The position numbers and the translations under genes were made by a program. A DNA stretch of 64,000 nt from Oscillospiraceae bacterium. GTDB lineage: Bacteria; Bacillota; Clostridia; Oscillospirales; Ruminococcaceae. The notes beneath the pieces were generated by a model. The model worked only from the letters and a program-made list of their open reading frames with translations, was not told where the DNA came from and did no database searches. Below are positions 53,208 through 62,295 of this stretch, piece by piece. The stretch covers positions 1 to 64,000 of the forward strand of contig JAFXIC010000020.1 in assembly GCA_017533485.1 (NCBI GenBank). Direction: 5' to 3'. Position 1 is the stretch's first letter. Each line of letters starts with the position of its first letter.

Positions 53208-53522
53208 TTGAAGAGCAGGCAAAGTGCGGGGAACGGAGATCAGGCAGCTTTGGATGCAAGGGCAATCCGGCTCGGGGAATATATCGTCGCGCATTCCGCT
53301 ACCGTCCGGAGCACCGCAAAAGCATTCGGGATTTCCAAATCCACCGTACATAAGGATATTACCGTTAAGCTTCCGCATTTACAGGCAGGGCTGTATGCGG
53401 AGGTGAAGGCGATTACGGAGAAAAATAAGAAGGAACGCCATATCCGCGGAGGACTTGCAACGAAACGGAAATATGAGAATGAGAAGCGGCGTGACCGAAG
53501 CGGCAGAGAAGAAGGAATGTAG
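53208..53522 (+). CDS. spoIIID: Stage III sporulation transcriptional regulator SpoIIID
   Basis: A mother-cell DNA-binding regulator. The 104-residue protein has the SpoIIID core: RLGEYIVAHSATVRSTAKAFG, KSTVHKDITVKLP, and RHIRGGLATKRKY, each in order with the helix-turn-helix intact. It has about 14 extra residues at the N-terminus and a basic tail. The frame begins with TTG at 53208, with GGAG 10 nt upstream; an ATG at 53201 is out of frame. A terminator follows. Confidence 0.93.
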   Translation: MKSRQSAGNGDQAALDARAIRLGEYIVAHSATVRSTAKAFGISKSTVHKDITVKLPHLQAGLYAEVKAITEKNKKERHIRGGLATKRKYENEKRRDRSGREEGM

Positions 53523-53531
53523 AGAATCGCT

Positions 53532-53572
53532 CGGTGCAAAACAGCGGTATTCTGTTTTGCACCGTGTTTTTG
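53532..53572 (+). terminator. Terminator of spoIIID
   Basis: CGGTGCAAAACAG (53532-53544) pairs perfectly with CTGTTTTGCACCG (53552-53564), followed by TGTTTTTG. Confidence 0.9.
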
Positions 53573-53629
53573 TGTGCGGGGAAAACCACGAAATATCGCC
53601 TGAAACGGCGGTTTTCCAGCGTTTTGTCA

Positions 53630-53658
53630 TTGACAGGAGCGGGAAAAACCGATATAAT
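53630..53658 (+). promoter_or_regulatory. Promoter of the dTDP-sugar / ATP-grasp operon
   Basis: A perfect -35 TTGACA (53630-53635), 17 bp, -10 TATAAT (53653-53658). It lies about 330 nt before rfbA. Confidence 0.88.
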
Positions 53659-53664
53659 GATATC

Positions 53665-53984
53665 AGCCTGACAATACCCGAAAAAAAGACGTATGTTCCC
53701 GAAAATACGCACAGATTATTACCTTTTCGCAACTTTCATATGCTGGTTGCACAGAAAACAAGTGCAAATTTTGTGCGTAATGCTGGGAATATTGTCATAA
53801 TTTACAAAATTCATCACAGGGTAGCCAATATCTGAAAAAAAGCTTGATTTTTCGTTTGGAATATGTTAGACTTAGTGTGTATGGTGTACAATAATGGCAA
53901 TGTATGTCTGTACGAAGATGGGTTCGGAATGTGCATGCCGAACACCCAGAATGATGATAAAATGTAGAAAAGGGGCTTAGATTC
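53665..53984 (+). promoter_or_regulatory. AT-rich 320-nt leader upstream of rfbA
   Basis: This gene-free stretch holds a TTGCAC/GTGCAA hairpin followed by ATTTTG (53747-53773), a GTTCGG/CCGAAC hairpin (53922-53943) close to the rfbA ribosome-binding site, and a possible second promoter (TTGATT 53844-53849; TAGACT 53867-53872). It could be a regulatory leader. I could not match it to a known element. Confidence 0.45.
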
Positions 53985-54866
53985 ATGAAAGGTATCATCC
54001 TTGCGGGTGGAAAAGGAACCAGACTTTATCCGATTACAAAAGCAGTCAGCAAGCAGCTTTTACCGGTTTATGATAAGCCGCTGATCTATTATCCGCTGTC
54101 TACGCTGATGCTTGCAGGAATCCGTGAAATTCTCGTAATCTCCACGAAGGAAGCAATTGAAAGCTATCAGACGCTGCTGGGCGACGGCTCAGACCTCGGC
54201 ATCGAAATCAGCTATGCAATCCAGGAGAATGCGAACGGACTTGCGGAAGCGTTCATCATCGGCGAAGAATTTGTAGGTGATGACTGCGTCTGTCTCGCAC
54301 TCGGCGATAATGTCTTTTACGGAAATACATTTTCCGATATTCTCGCGAAGTCGCGCAGACGGGCGGAACAGGGCGGTGCGGTCATCTTCGGCTATCAGGT
54401 CAAGGATCCGACTGCATACGGCGTTGTGGAATTCGATAAAAACCATGTTGCAATCTCCATCGAGGAGAAACCGGAGCATCCGAAGTCTGATTTTGCTGTT
54501 CCGGGCCTCTATTTCTATGATAACGATGTCATCGAGATCGCAAAGCATATCACGCCGTCAGCCCGCGGCGAGCTGGAAATCACTGCTGTGAACAATGTCT
54601 ATCTGGAACAGAAGCGGCTCCATGTTACAACCATGCGCCGCGGTATGACATGGTATGATACCGGAAATCCCGAGGCGATGTACGAAGCAAGCAGCTTTGT
54701 CAAGTACGTGCAGGGCGCACAGGGCTTCTATGTTGCCTGTATCGAAGAAGTTGCATATAACCGCGGCTTTATTACGAAAGAACAGCTCTTGAAGCTGGGG
54801 CGTGAAATGGAAACCACTGAATACGGTAAATATATTATTTCTCTTGCGGAGGATAAACAAAAATGA
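53985..54866 (+). CDS. rfbA: Glucose-1-phosphate thymidylyltransferase
   Basis: Makes dTDP-glucose from dTTP and glucose-1-phosphate. The 293-residue protein has [20 protein letters not shown] (nucleotide loop), [26 protein letters not shown] and GMTWYDTGN. Full length for RmlA. The ribosome-binding site AAAAGGGG is about 11 nt upstream. It overlaps rfbB by 4 nt. First gene of the cluster. Confidence 0.97.
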   Translation: MKGIILAGGKGTRLYPITKAVSKQLLPVYDKPLIYYPLSTLMLAGIREILVISTKEAIESYQTLLGDGSDLGIEISYAIQENANGLAEAFIIGEEFVGDDCVCLALGDNVFYGNTFSDILAKSRRRAEQGGAVIFGYQVKDPTAYGVVEFDKNHVAISIEEKPEHPKSDFAVPGLYFYDNDVIEIAKHITPSARGELEITAVNNVYLEQKRLHVTTMRRGMTWYDTGNPEAMYEASSFVKYVQGAQGFYVACIEEVAYNRGFITKEQLLKLGREMETTEYGKYIISLAEDKQK

Positions 54867-55990
54867 CCATCATCGTAACCGGCGGTGCCGGCTTTATTGG
54901 CTCGAACTTTATCTACTATATGCTGGACGCACATCCCGAGGACAGAGTGATCTGTGTTGACAAGCTGACGTATGCGGGCAATCTTTCCACGCTGAAAGAT
55001 GTGATGGACAATCCGAATTTCCGCTTTGTGAAAGCAGATATCTGTGACCGAGAAGCGATCTACCAGCTCTTTGCAGAAGAAAAGCCGGATGTAGTTGTGA
55101 ATTTCGCGGCGGAATCTCACGTAGACCGCTCCATTCTCAATCCCGAAGTATTCCTGCAGACGAATGTGATCGGTACGGCAACGCTGATGGACGCGAGCCG
55201 GAAGTTCGGCGTCAAGCGCTATCATCAGGTTTCTACCGATGAGGTATACGGCGATCTGCCGCTCGACAGACCCGACCTCTTCTTTACCGAAACAACCCCG
55301 ATCCATACCTCCAGCCCGTACAGCAGCTCGAAGGCAGGCGCAGACCTGCTTGTGCTCGCGTACCATCGTACTTACGGACTGCCGGTTACCATCAGCCGCT
55401 GCTCCAATAACTATGGCCCGTACCATTTTCCGGAGAAGCTGATTCCGCTGATGATTACAAAAGCACTTGCGGATGAACCGCTTCCGGTATACGGCGAGGG
55501 CATCAATGTCCGCGACTGGCTGTATGTCGAAGACCACTGTAAGGCAATCGACCTGATTCTCCGCAACGGCAGAGTCGGCGAGGTCTATAATATCGGCGGT
55601 CATAACGAAATGCGGAATATTGATATTGTAAAGATGATCTGTAAGGCACTCGGAAAGCCCGAAAGCCTGATTAAATATGTGGAAGACCGTAAGGGTCATG
55701 ATATGCGCTATGCGATTGACCCGACGAAAATTCATAGCGAACTTGGCTGGCTGCCTGAGACAAAGTTTGTCGATGGTATCCGGAAAACAATTGACTGGTA
55801 TCTGACACATCGCGAATGGTGGGAAGAAATTCTCTCCGGCGAGTATCAGGCTTATTATGAGAAAATGTATGGAGCGCGCGAGGAGCTGAAGCCGGAAGCA
55901 CCAAAGTCCGACGAAACAAAAAATCCCGATGAAACGCCGGAAACACCGAAGCCGGATGACAGCAAGCGCGAACCGCTCCCGATTGGATAA
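54863..55990 (+). CDS. rfbB: dTDP-glucose 4,6-dehydratase
   Basis: Makes dTDP-4-keto-6-deoxyglucose. The 375-residue SDR protein has [24 protein letters not shown], the YxxxK pair in YSSSKAGAD, and [15 protein letters not shown]. The last 35 or so residues (after [10 protein letters not shown]) form a Pro/Lys/Asp/Glu-rich tail not needed for the fold. rfbC and rfbD are absent, so the keto sugar is not meant for rhamnose here; the DegT gene downstream is the likely user. Confidence 0.96.
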   Translation: MTIIVTGGAGFIGSNFIYYMLDAHPEDRVICVDKLTYAGNLSTLKDVMDNPNFRFVKADICDREAIYQLFAEEKPDVVVNFAAESHVDRSILNPEVFLQTNVIGTATLMDASRKFGVKRYHQVSTDEVYGDLPLDRPDLFFTETTPIHTSSPYSSSKAGADLLVLAYHRTYGLPVTISRCSNNYGPYHFPEKLIPLMITKALADEPLPVYGEGINVRDWLYVEDHCKAIDLILRNGRVGEVYNIGGHNEMRNIDIVKMICKALGKPESLIKYVEDRKGHDMRYAIDPTKIHSELGWLPETKFVDGIRKTIDWYLTHREWWEEILSGEYQAYYEKMYGAREELKPEAPKSDETKNPDETPETPKPDDSKREPLPIG

Positions 55991-55997
55991 GGATAAT

Positions 55998-56657
55998 ATG
56001 AAGGGTAAATTGATTGTCATAGAAGGTCTCGACGGAAGCGGAAAAGGAACACAAACCAAACAATTGTATGAAACGCTTCTCGCAGCAGGAAAACAGGTCA
56101 GACAGATATCATTCCCCTGTTATGGCACAAAAGCTGCCGCACTGCTCGAAAGCTATCTGAAAGGCGAATTCGGAAATGATCCGAGTGCCGTGAACCCCTA
56201 CGCCGCATCCACTTTTTTTGCGATCGACCGTTATGTCAGCTTCCAGCAGGAATGGAAGGAATTTTATGAAAACGGCGGCATTGTGATTGCCGACCGCTAT
56301 ACGACATCCAATGCGATCCATCAGTGTGCAAAGCTTCCGAAGGAACAGTGGGACAGCTTCCTCGACTGGCTGTTCACATATGAATACCGGCAGCTTGGAC
56401 TCCCGACACCGGACGCTGTGATTTATCTGCGCGTGGATCCTGAAATCAGTCAGGAACTGCTCATCGGAAGATATGAGGGCAATGCGGCGAAGAAAGATAT
56501 CCACGAAAGCAATCTGGGATATCTCAAGAACTGCCGCAGAGCCGCAGATTACTGTGCCGGATATCTGAACTGGTGCGCGGTAGAGTGCGTCAGGGACGAA
56601 CAACTGCGCAGCATCGAAGATATTGCAGCGGAAGTGCTGCAAATTGCAGAGAGATAA
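55998..56657 (+). CDS. tmk: Thymidylate kinase
   Basis: Phosphorylates dTMP to dTDP. The 219-residue protein has the P-loop IEGLDGSGKGTQT, DRYTTSNAIHQ and a lid region around GRYEGNAAKKDIHESN. It is more like the tmk paralogues of Clostridia than the short standard form. ATG 55998 is 7 nt after rfbB. In this place it could supply dTTP for RfbA; whether it is the only tmk of the cell cannot be seen here. Confidence 0.88.
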   Translation: MKGKLIVIEGLDGSGKGTQTKQLYETLLAAGKQVRQISFPCYGTKAAALLESYLKGEFGNDPSAVNPYAASTFFAIDRYVSFQQEWKEFYENGGIVIADRYTTSNAIHQCAKLPKEQWDSFLDWLFTYEYRQLGLPTPDAVIYLRVDPEISQELLIGRYEGNAAKKDIHESNLGYLKNCRRAADYCAGYLNWCAVECVRDEQLRSIEDIAAEVLQIAER

Positions 56658-56676
56658 ATAGGATAGGGGCGAGAAC

Positions 56677-57780
56677 ATGAGTATTCTGGTTACACGGTCT
56701 TCCATGCCCTCGTTTGAGGAATACTGCGAGGAAATCAAGCCGATTTTCGAAACCCATCACCTGACCAACATGGGTCCGATCTATAAGCGGCTCCAGCATC
56801 AGCTGATGGACTATCTCGGCGTCCAGCAGCTTTCGATGTTCGTCAACGGACATATGTCACTGGAAATGGCGTTTCAGGCAATGGGACTCAAGGATATTGA
56901 CGGTGAGGTCATTACAACACCGTTTACCTTTGTCTCAACAGTCCATGCAATCACAAGAAATGGCTTAAAGCCTGTATTCTGTGATATCAAGCCCGATGAT
57001 TATACGATGGATCCGGATAAGATTGAAGCGCTGATTACCGAGAAAACCGTCGCGATTGTTCCGGTTCATGTCTATGGCAATCTCTGTGAGGTTGAGGCAA
57101 TCGACCGCATCGCAAAACGCCATAACCTGAAAGTTATCTATGATGCCGCACACGCGTTCGGTACGAAGTACCGCAATCGCGGAATCGGTACATACGGTGA
57201 CGCTTCCATGTTCAGCTTCCATGCGACAAAGGTCTTTAATACGATTGAGGGCGGTGCGCTCGCGTTCAGCGATGAATCACTCCGCCGGCCGCTGCATGAG
57301 CTGAAGAATTTCGGCCAGCACGGTGAAAATGTCACGGATGTCGGAAGCAACGCAAAGATGGATGAATTCCGTGCGGCAATGGGTATCTGCAACCTGCGCC
57401 ATATCGAGGAAACAATCGCATCGCGTGCACTGGCAGCAAGATATTATGATGACAGACTGCGCGGGGTGGAGGGCATCCGCCTTTGCAGCCGTCAGCCCGG
57501 CGTTGAGCCGAATTATGCGTATTACCCCGTTTATTTTGATGAAACAGTCTTCGGAAAGAGCCGTGATGATGTGATCGCAGAGCTTGCGGCATATGACATC
57601 TTCGCGAGAAAATATTTCTATCCGGCTATTAACGAGATGAAGTGCTACTACGATGAAAACGCAATGGAAACGCCGGTCGCACATGACGCATCCATGCGGA
57701 TTCTGACGCTGCCGCTTTACGAGGGGCTGAGTATTGAACAGATCGACCTGATCTGTGATGTCATTCTCGGAATCGGCTGA
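56677..57780 (+). CDS. DegT/DnrJ/EryC1 sugar aminotransferase
   Basis: A PLP-dependent enzyme, 367 residues, that probably transaminates dTDP-4-keto-6-deoxyglucose. It has TTPFTFVSTVHAI, VHVYGNLCEVEAI, YDAAHAFGT, the Schiff-base Lys185 in SFHATKVFNTIEGG and SNAKMDEFRAAMG. Close in design to VioA/DesI-type 4-aminotransferases. Position after rfbB supports this; regiochemistry is inferred. Confidence 0.92.
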   Translation: MSILVTRSSMPSFEEYCEEIKPIFETHHLTNMGPIYKRLQHQLMDYLGVQQLSMFVNGHMSLEMAFQAMGLKDIDGEVITTPFTFVSTVHAITRNGLKPVFCDIKPDDYTMDPDKIEALITEKTVAIVPVHVYGNLCEVEAIDRIAKRHNLKVIYDAAHAFGTKYRNRGIGTYGDASMFSFHATKVFNTIEGGALAFSDESLRRPLHELKNFGQHGENVTDVGSNAKMDEFRAAMGICNLRHIEETIASRALAARYYDDRLRGVEGIRLCSRQPGVEPNYAYYPVYFDETVFGKSRDDVIAELAAYDIFARKYFYPAINEMKCYYDENAMETPVAHDASMRILTLPLYEGLSIEQIDLICDVILGIG

Positions 57781-57842
57781 GCATCATTTTATCTGATCGG
57801 ATACCTGATTTCACACAGCGCTTGAAAGGCGAGAAACCGAAT

Positions 57843-59054
57843 ATGAAGAAAATACTGCTGCTTGGCGGCTCCGCACAACAGATTGTTGCGATTGAAACCG
57901 CCAAGCGTCTTGGATATTATTCCGTTCTCTGCGACTACCTGACCGATAATCCCGGCCAGTATCATGCGGATTCCTTTCACCTTGTCTCAACGGTCGATAA
58001 GGAAGCCGTACTGCAGGTCGCGCGAGAAGAACAGGTCGATGGTGTATTGGCATATGCCTCCGATCCTGCCGCACCGACTGCCGCCTATGTCGCAGAGCAG
58101 CTCGGACTCCCCGGAAATCCTTATCGTTCTGTTGAGATTCTCTGTAATAAGGATTTGTTCCGTGCATTTTTAGCGGAAAACGGCTTCTGTACCCCCAAGG
58201 CAAAGGGGTATACGGAGACTTCCGCCGCACTCGAAGACCTCCGGAAGAATGAATTTCGTTTTCCGGTCATCGTAAAGCCTGTGGATTCGTCGGGCAGCAA
58301 GGGCGTCGGACGGATTGACAGCATCGAAGAAGCCGCAGAAAAACTGGAGTATGCGATGTCGTTTTCCAGAGGAAAACGTATGATTGTGGAAGAATTCGTC
58401 GAAAAGTATGGCTATCAGATTGCCGGAGACGGACTTTCCGTGGATGGAAAGCTGGTGTTCCGCTGCTTTGCGAATGACCATTTCAATGCGAAGTGCGTCA
58501 ATCCCTTTGTGCCGATTTCCGCGAGCTTCCCGTACAATATGCCGGCAGAGGTTCAGGATACGATCCATCAGGAGATTCAGCGCTTGCTGACTGCCTTGGA
58601 TATGAAAACCTGTACCTATAATTTTGATATGCGGATTGATCGGGATTATCATGTCTATCTGATGGAGGTAGCACCGCGCGACGGCGGAAATTATATCCCC
58701 GACGTGATCCGTTATGCAACCGGTATCGACTTGGTGGAATGCTCGGTGAAAGCTGCAATGGGTGAACCGATTGCAGTGCCGGCGGATACGAAGCAGCAGG
58801 GCTTCTGGTCGTATTATGCTGTCCATAGTCTGAAAGCCGGTACCTTGAAATCCGTAGAGATATCGGATGCCGCAAAGCCGAAGATTGTGGAGAACCATCT
58901 GATCCGTAAGCCCGGAGATGCAATCCAGCCGTTTACCGGTGCCAATACCACACTCGGCTGTCTGCTGATGAAATTTGACTGCATGGACGAAATGCTTCAG
59001 ATGATGGATCATTCGGAAGCATGGATTTCTGTTGAACTGGAGTCCGACTCCTGA
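57843..59054 (+). CDS. ATP-grasp ligase 1
   Basis: A 403-residue ATP-grasp protein. N-terminal Rossmann-like KILLLGGSAQQIVAIETAKR, an ATP-binding lid PVIVKPVDSSGSKGVGRI, and metal-binding YNFDMRIDRDYHVYLMEVAPRDGGNYIP. It resembles carbamoyl-phosphate synthase-like or amino-acid ligases that form amide bonds between a carboxylate and an amine. It could attach an amino acid to the amino sugar. ATG 57843 was chosen over TTG 57822. No ribosome-binding site is strong. Confidence 0.85.
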   Translation: MKKILLLGGSAQQIVAIETAKRLGYYSVLCDYLTDNPGQYHADSFHLVSTVDKEAVLQVAREEQVDGVLAYASDPAAPTAAYVAEQLGLPGNPYRSVEILCNKDLFRAFLAENGFCTPKAKGYTETSAALEDLRKNEFRFPVIVKPVDSSGSKGVGRIDSIEEAAEKLEYAMSFSRGKRMIVEEFVEKYGYQIAGDGLSVDGKLVFRCFANDHFNAKCVNPFVPISASFPYNMPAEVQDTIHQEIQRLLTALDMKTCTYNFDMRIDRDYHVYLMEVAPRDGGNYIPDVIRYATGIDLVECSVKAAMGEPIAVPADTKQQGFWSYYAVHSLKAGTLKSVEISDAAKPKIVENHLIRKPGDAIQPFTGANTTLGCLLMKFDCMDEMLQMMDHSEAWISVELESDS

Positions 59055-59110
59055 TGATGATAAATACCGATCATGCCGGAGCGGCGTAAAACCGTGGAGG
59101 AACTGAAAGA

Positions 59111-60061
59111 ATGAAAGAAATCGGCGGATATCTGGAGCTTGAAACATTGGTGCAAAAGCCGTATTATCCGGACCTGATTGCCGTAAATAATGCACGGAAT
59201 GCGCTGATCTATATTCTTCGCGCAAAGAAAGCGAAGAAGGTGTGGCTGCCGTATTTTTTGTGTGATTCCGTGCGGGGTGCATGCGAGAGAGAGGGGATCG
59301 CCTATGATTTCTATTCGATCGACAGCGCATTCCGACCGGTCTTTGAACAGACGCTTGGCGAGGATGAATGGCTCTATCTCGTCAACTACTATGGCCAGCT
59401 CTCCGAGGACACTGTTTCCGCTTTCCGGAAACAGTACGGAAATATTATTTTAGACAATGTACAGGCGTTTTTCCGGAAACCGGCCGCAGATGTTCCGACG
59501 GTTTATTCCTGTCGGAAATTTTTCGGTGTGCCGGACGGCGGATATGCCGCCTGTGATACTGCACTTGACGAGACGCTCCCGAAGGATTGTTCGGGGAATC
59601 GCTTAAAGCACTTGCTTGGACGATTGGAAAGCGGCTCGGCTTCTGCATATTATCAGGATTTCAAAGAGAACGACCATTCTTTCGTGGAACTGGAACTGCG
59701 GGAGATGTCGGATATTACAAAGAATCTGCTGGGTGCAATCGACTATGCGGCGGTTCTGAGAAAGCGGAATGAGAATTTCAGCTTTCTTGCACAGCGGCTG
59801 GGTGAGAAAAACCGTCTGGATGTGAAGCCGGCGGAGGGCGCATACGCCTACCCGTTCTATCATCCGAATGGCATGGCACTGAAGCAGTACCTTGCAAAAC
59901 AAAAAATCTATGTGGCAACACTCTGGCCAAATGTCTTGGAAATGGACGGAACTCTGGAGAAAGATTATGCAGAGAATATCCTTCCGCTTCCTTGTGACCA
60001 GAGATATGGAAAAGAAGATATGGAGTGGATTTGCAGCGCGATTGCCGGAAGCGGTATTTGA
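59111..60061 (+). CDS. Divergent PLP-fold (DegT-like) protein
   Basis: A 316-residue protein that looks like a shortened fold-type I aminotransferase. AVNNARNALIYILRAKKAKKV is like a DegT cofactor-phosphate loop, ILDNVQAFF holds the Asp that would contact the pyridine, and Lys136 in YSCRKFFGVPDGG is in the place of the Schiff-base Lys. Family and reaction are uncertain; it may be a second aminotransferase, a dehydratase or a non-catalytic subunit. GGAGG lies about 10 nt before the ATG. Confidence 0.75.
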   Translation: MKEIGGYLELETLVQKPYYPDLIAVNNARNALIYILRAKKAKKVWLPYFLCDSVRGACEREGIAYDFYSIDSAFRPVFEQTLGEDEWLYLVNYYGQLSEDTVSAFRKQYGNIILDNVQAFFRKPAADVPTVYSCRKFFGVPDGGYAACDTALDETLPKDCSGNRLKHLLGRLESGSASAYYQDFKENDHSFVELELREMSDITKNLLGAIDYAAVLRKRNENFSFLAQRLGEKNRLDVKPAEGAYAYPFYHPNGMALKQYLAKQKIYVATLWPNVLEMDGTLEKDYAENILPLPCDQRYGKEDMEWICSAIAGSGI

Positions 60062-60104
60062 CTGCACAGCGATTTCACAAAATATTTGATTGGAGAAAAA
60101 GAAG

Positions 60105-60947
60105 ATGCGGATTGAAGAAATCGGAAATGATACCGTCAATCTGGGTGTAATTGACGGAATCTCTCATGAACAGCTGTTTCATGATGTAGGAGTGGAGGTC
60201 GCGAAGGATAATCTTGCGTATGTGAATGAACATGACAAAAAGGTTGTACCGCGGGATACGATTTATACACGCTATATTAAGCGGCTGATTGATATGATAG
60301 TATCGCTGCTGGCGTTGATCGTTACACTTCCGGTCAATCTTGTGATCGGGATTGTTACATATTTTGATGTCGGACATCCGATTTTTTTCTGTCAGGAACG
60401 GCTCGGAAAGAACGAGAAGAAATTTACGATCGTGAAATTCCGGAATATGACCAATGCAACAAACGAGCTGGGCGAGCTGCTGCCGCCGGATCAGCGCGTT
60501 ACAAAATTCGGAAAATTCGTGCGCCGTACATCACTCGATGAGCTGCTGAATTTCTGGAGCATCTTGAAAGGCGATATGTCCCTGATCGGGCCGCGTCCGC
60601 TCGTGGAACAGTATATGTGCCGTTACAGCGACCGTCATAAGATGCGGTATGCCGTCCGTCCGGGTCTGGAATGTCCGAATATCACCAAGAAAGACGGCGA
60701 ATATACATGGGCGGATCAGTTTGAAAACGAGATCTATTATGTCGAAAATGTCAGCTTCCTGCTTGATATGAAAATGGCATTCGCACTGGTCGGGATGGTA
60801 TTCAACCGCAAAAAAACAAAGACCAGAGCCAATGCAGTACGCGGAAGCTTTATCGGTTATACAAAAGACGGCAAAAGCATCAATTCCAAAGAGGTTCCTG
60901 CGGAATATGTCAAGCGTGTCGCAAAGCTTTATGAAGAAGCAAAATAA
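60105..60947 (+). CDS. Bacterial sugar transferase (polyprenyl-phosphate sugar-1-P transferase)
   Basis: A 280-residue membrane enzyme that starts a glycan by moving a sugar-1-phosphate to a lipid carrier. It has one hydrophobic helix (LIDMIVSLLALIVTLPVNLVI), then FFCQERLGKNEKKFTIVKFR, RRTSLDELLNFWSILKGDMS and LIGPRPLVEQY, the core PglC/WecP-like set with catalytic Asp-Glu (DE in SLDEL). An N-terminal segment of about 55 residues before the helix is longer than in the smallest family members. The acceptor sugar is probably the amino sugar made here. ATG 60105 has GGAG at 9 nt. Confidence 0.93.
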   Translation: MRIEEIGNDTVNLGVIDGISHEQLFHDVGVEVAKDNLAYVNEHDKKVVPRDTIYTRYIKRLIDMIVSLLALIVTLPVNLVIGIVTYFDVGHPIFFCQERLGKNEKKFTIVKFRNMTNATNELGELLPPDQRVTKFGKFVRRTSLDELLNFWSILKGDMSLIGPRPLVEQYMCRYSDRHKMRYAVRPGLECPNITKKDGEYTWADQFENEIYYVENVSFLLDMKMAFALVGMVFNRKKTKTRANAVRGSFIGYTKDGKSINSKEVPAEYVKRVAKLYEEAK

Positions 60948-60998
60948 ATATATATATAGATTGGAATCGACAGAATATGTCTTTGGAGGAAACTGGAT

Positions 60999-62288
60999 TT
61001 GGCCAACGAACTGAAAGGGAAGAAAATGCTGCTGCTCGGTGCAACAGCGCCGATGTGTGAAATCGTAAAAGAAGCACAAAGCCTCGGTGCAACCGTATAT
61101 GCTACCGATTATCTGGAGAACTCTCCCGCAAAAAAAGTTGCGGATCGGAGTTTTATGGTCAATGCCGTGGATGTTGACGCGGTCGTTCAGCTCTGTCGCG
61201 ATGAAGGAATCGATGGCGTGTTTACAGGCTATAATGACACGCTGCTCCCGTACTTGCAGAAGATTTGTGAAAAGCTCGGAACTCCTTTTTGCGGTACGGA
61301 AGAAAATGTACGGATGTGTATTGATAAAGAGCTGTTCAAGAAAGCCTGTATCCGGAGCGGCGTACCGGTCGTGCCGTGGGTAGACGCAACAAAGGAGAAT
61401 TATAAAGAGGTCATTCGTGACGTCAAGGTTCCGGTTGTCGTAAAGCCTGCGGATTACAGCGGTTCGAATGGCGTTTATAAATGCTACGATAAGGAAAAAC
61501 TCTGCGGGATGGTCGAGCAGGCGCTTTCCTATTCGAAAGCAGGAAAAGTACTGATTGAGAAAATTATGGACGTTGATAAAGAAGTCAGCGCCTATTATAT
61601 GATGTATCAGGGAGAATGTTATTTCGCAGCAATGGGCGACCGTTATGTGAATGTGATTGATCCCGAAATCGCACCCGTCGGACGCGGTATGCTCTATCCC
61701 TCGATCTATCAGGATACCTGGATCAAAAAGATGGACAGCCGGATCCGGAAATTCTTCCGCGACAACAATATGCGCGACGGTTTTGCGTTCATTCAGGGCT
61801 TCTATGATACGGAAAACGATGATTTTTATATTCATGAAATCGGTTATCGCCTCAATGGGGGATTTACCTACGATATTATCCGGCATTTCTCCGGCTACCA
61901 TCAGATGCATGAGCTGATTCGTTTTGCACTGACCGGAAAGATGGATGAAGATGCACTTGCGAAAAGCAACCCGAATTTTGATGGACTCGGCATGATCGTT
62001 ACAATCTCTATCAAAGAGGGCGTGATCGGGAAAATCAGTGGCGTCAAGGAAATTGAACAGCTCCCCGGTATCCTCCGCTTCCATCAGCTTCACCATGAGG
62101 GTGATGCGCTGACCGCACACGGTACGACTGCACAGGTATTTGCATATATACTCTGCGGCGTCCGGAATAAAAAAGAGCTGGATGCTGTACTCTGCGGTAT
62201 CCGCGAACATCTGGTGATTCTTGACGATCAGGGGAATCGTATGATCCGGGATGTGATTGATCCCGCCACAATTCAGGTAAAGGAGTAA
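60999..62288 (+). CDS. ATP-grasp ligase 2
   Basis: A second, different ATP-grasp protein of 429 residues: GKKMLLLGATAPMCEIVKEA, KPADYSGSNGVYKCYD (ATP lid), EKIMDVDKEVSAYYMMY and FYIHEIGYRLNGGFTYDI. It resembles the amino-acid/peptide ligase group more than purine enzymes. Its frame starts with TTG 60999, with GGAGGA 8 nt upstream; the next ATG (61026) would truncate the nucleotide fold. Only modest similarity to ATP-grasp 1 is seen by eye, so the two probably do different couplings. Confidence 0.85.
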   Translation: MANELKGKKMLLLGATAPMCEIVKEAQSLGATVYATDYLENSPAKKVADRSFMVNAVDVDAVVQLCRDEGIDGVFTGYNDTLLPYLQKICEKLGTPFCGTEENVRMCIDKELFKKACIRSGVPVVPWVDATKENYKEVIRDVKVPVVVKPADYSGSNGVYKCYDKEKLCGMVEQALSYSKAGKVLIEKIMDVDKEVSAYYMMYQGECYFAAMGDRYVNVIDPEIAPVGRGMLYPSIYQDTWIKKMDSRIRKFFRDNNMRDGFAFIQGFYDTENDDFYIHEIGYRLNGGFTYDIIRHFSGYHQMHELIRFALTGKMDEDALAKSNPNFDGLGMIVTISIKEGVIGKISGVKEIEQLPGILRFHQLHHEGDALTAHGTTAQVFAYILCGVRNKKELDAVLCGIREHLVILDDQGNRMIRDVIDPATIQVKE

Positions 62289-62295
62289 TCAGGAC

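Noticed and set aside
53693..53800. 35-codon hydrophobic frame in the rfbA leader
   Set aside because: No ribosome-binding site is visible; a leader peptide is possible but not supported.
53455..53835. 126-codon plus frame after spoIIID
   Set aside because: It runs through the spoIIID terminator and the operon promoter and has no ribosome-binding site.
60531..62210. 559-codon reverse frame antisense to the sugar transferase and ATP-grasp 2
   Set aside because: Antisense shadow, no start signals, and both plus-strand genes are well supported.
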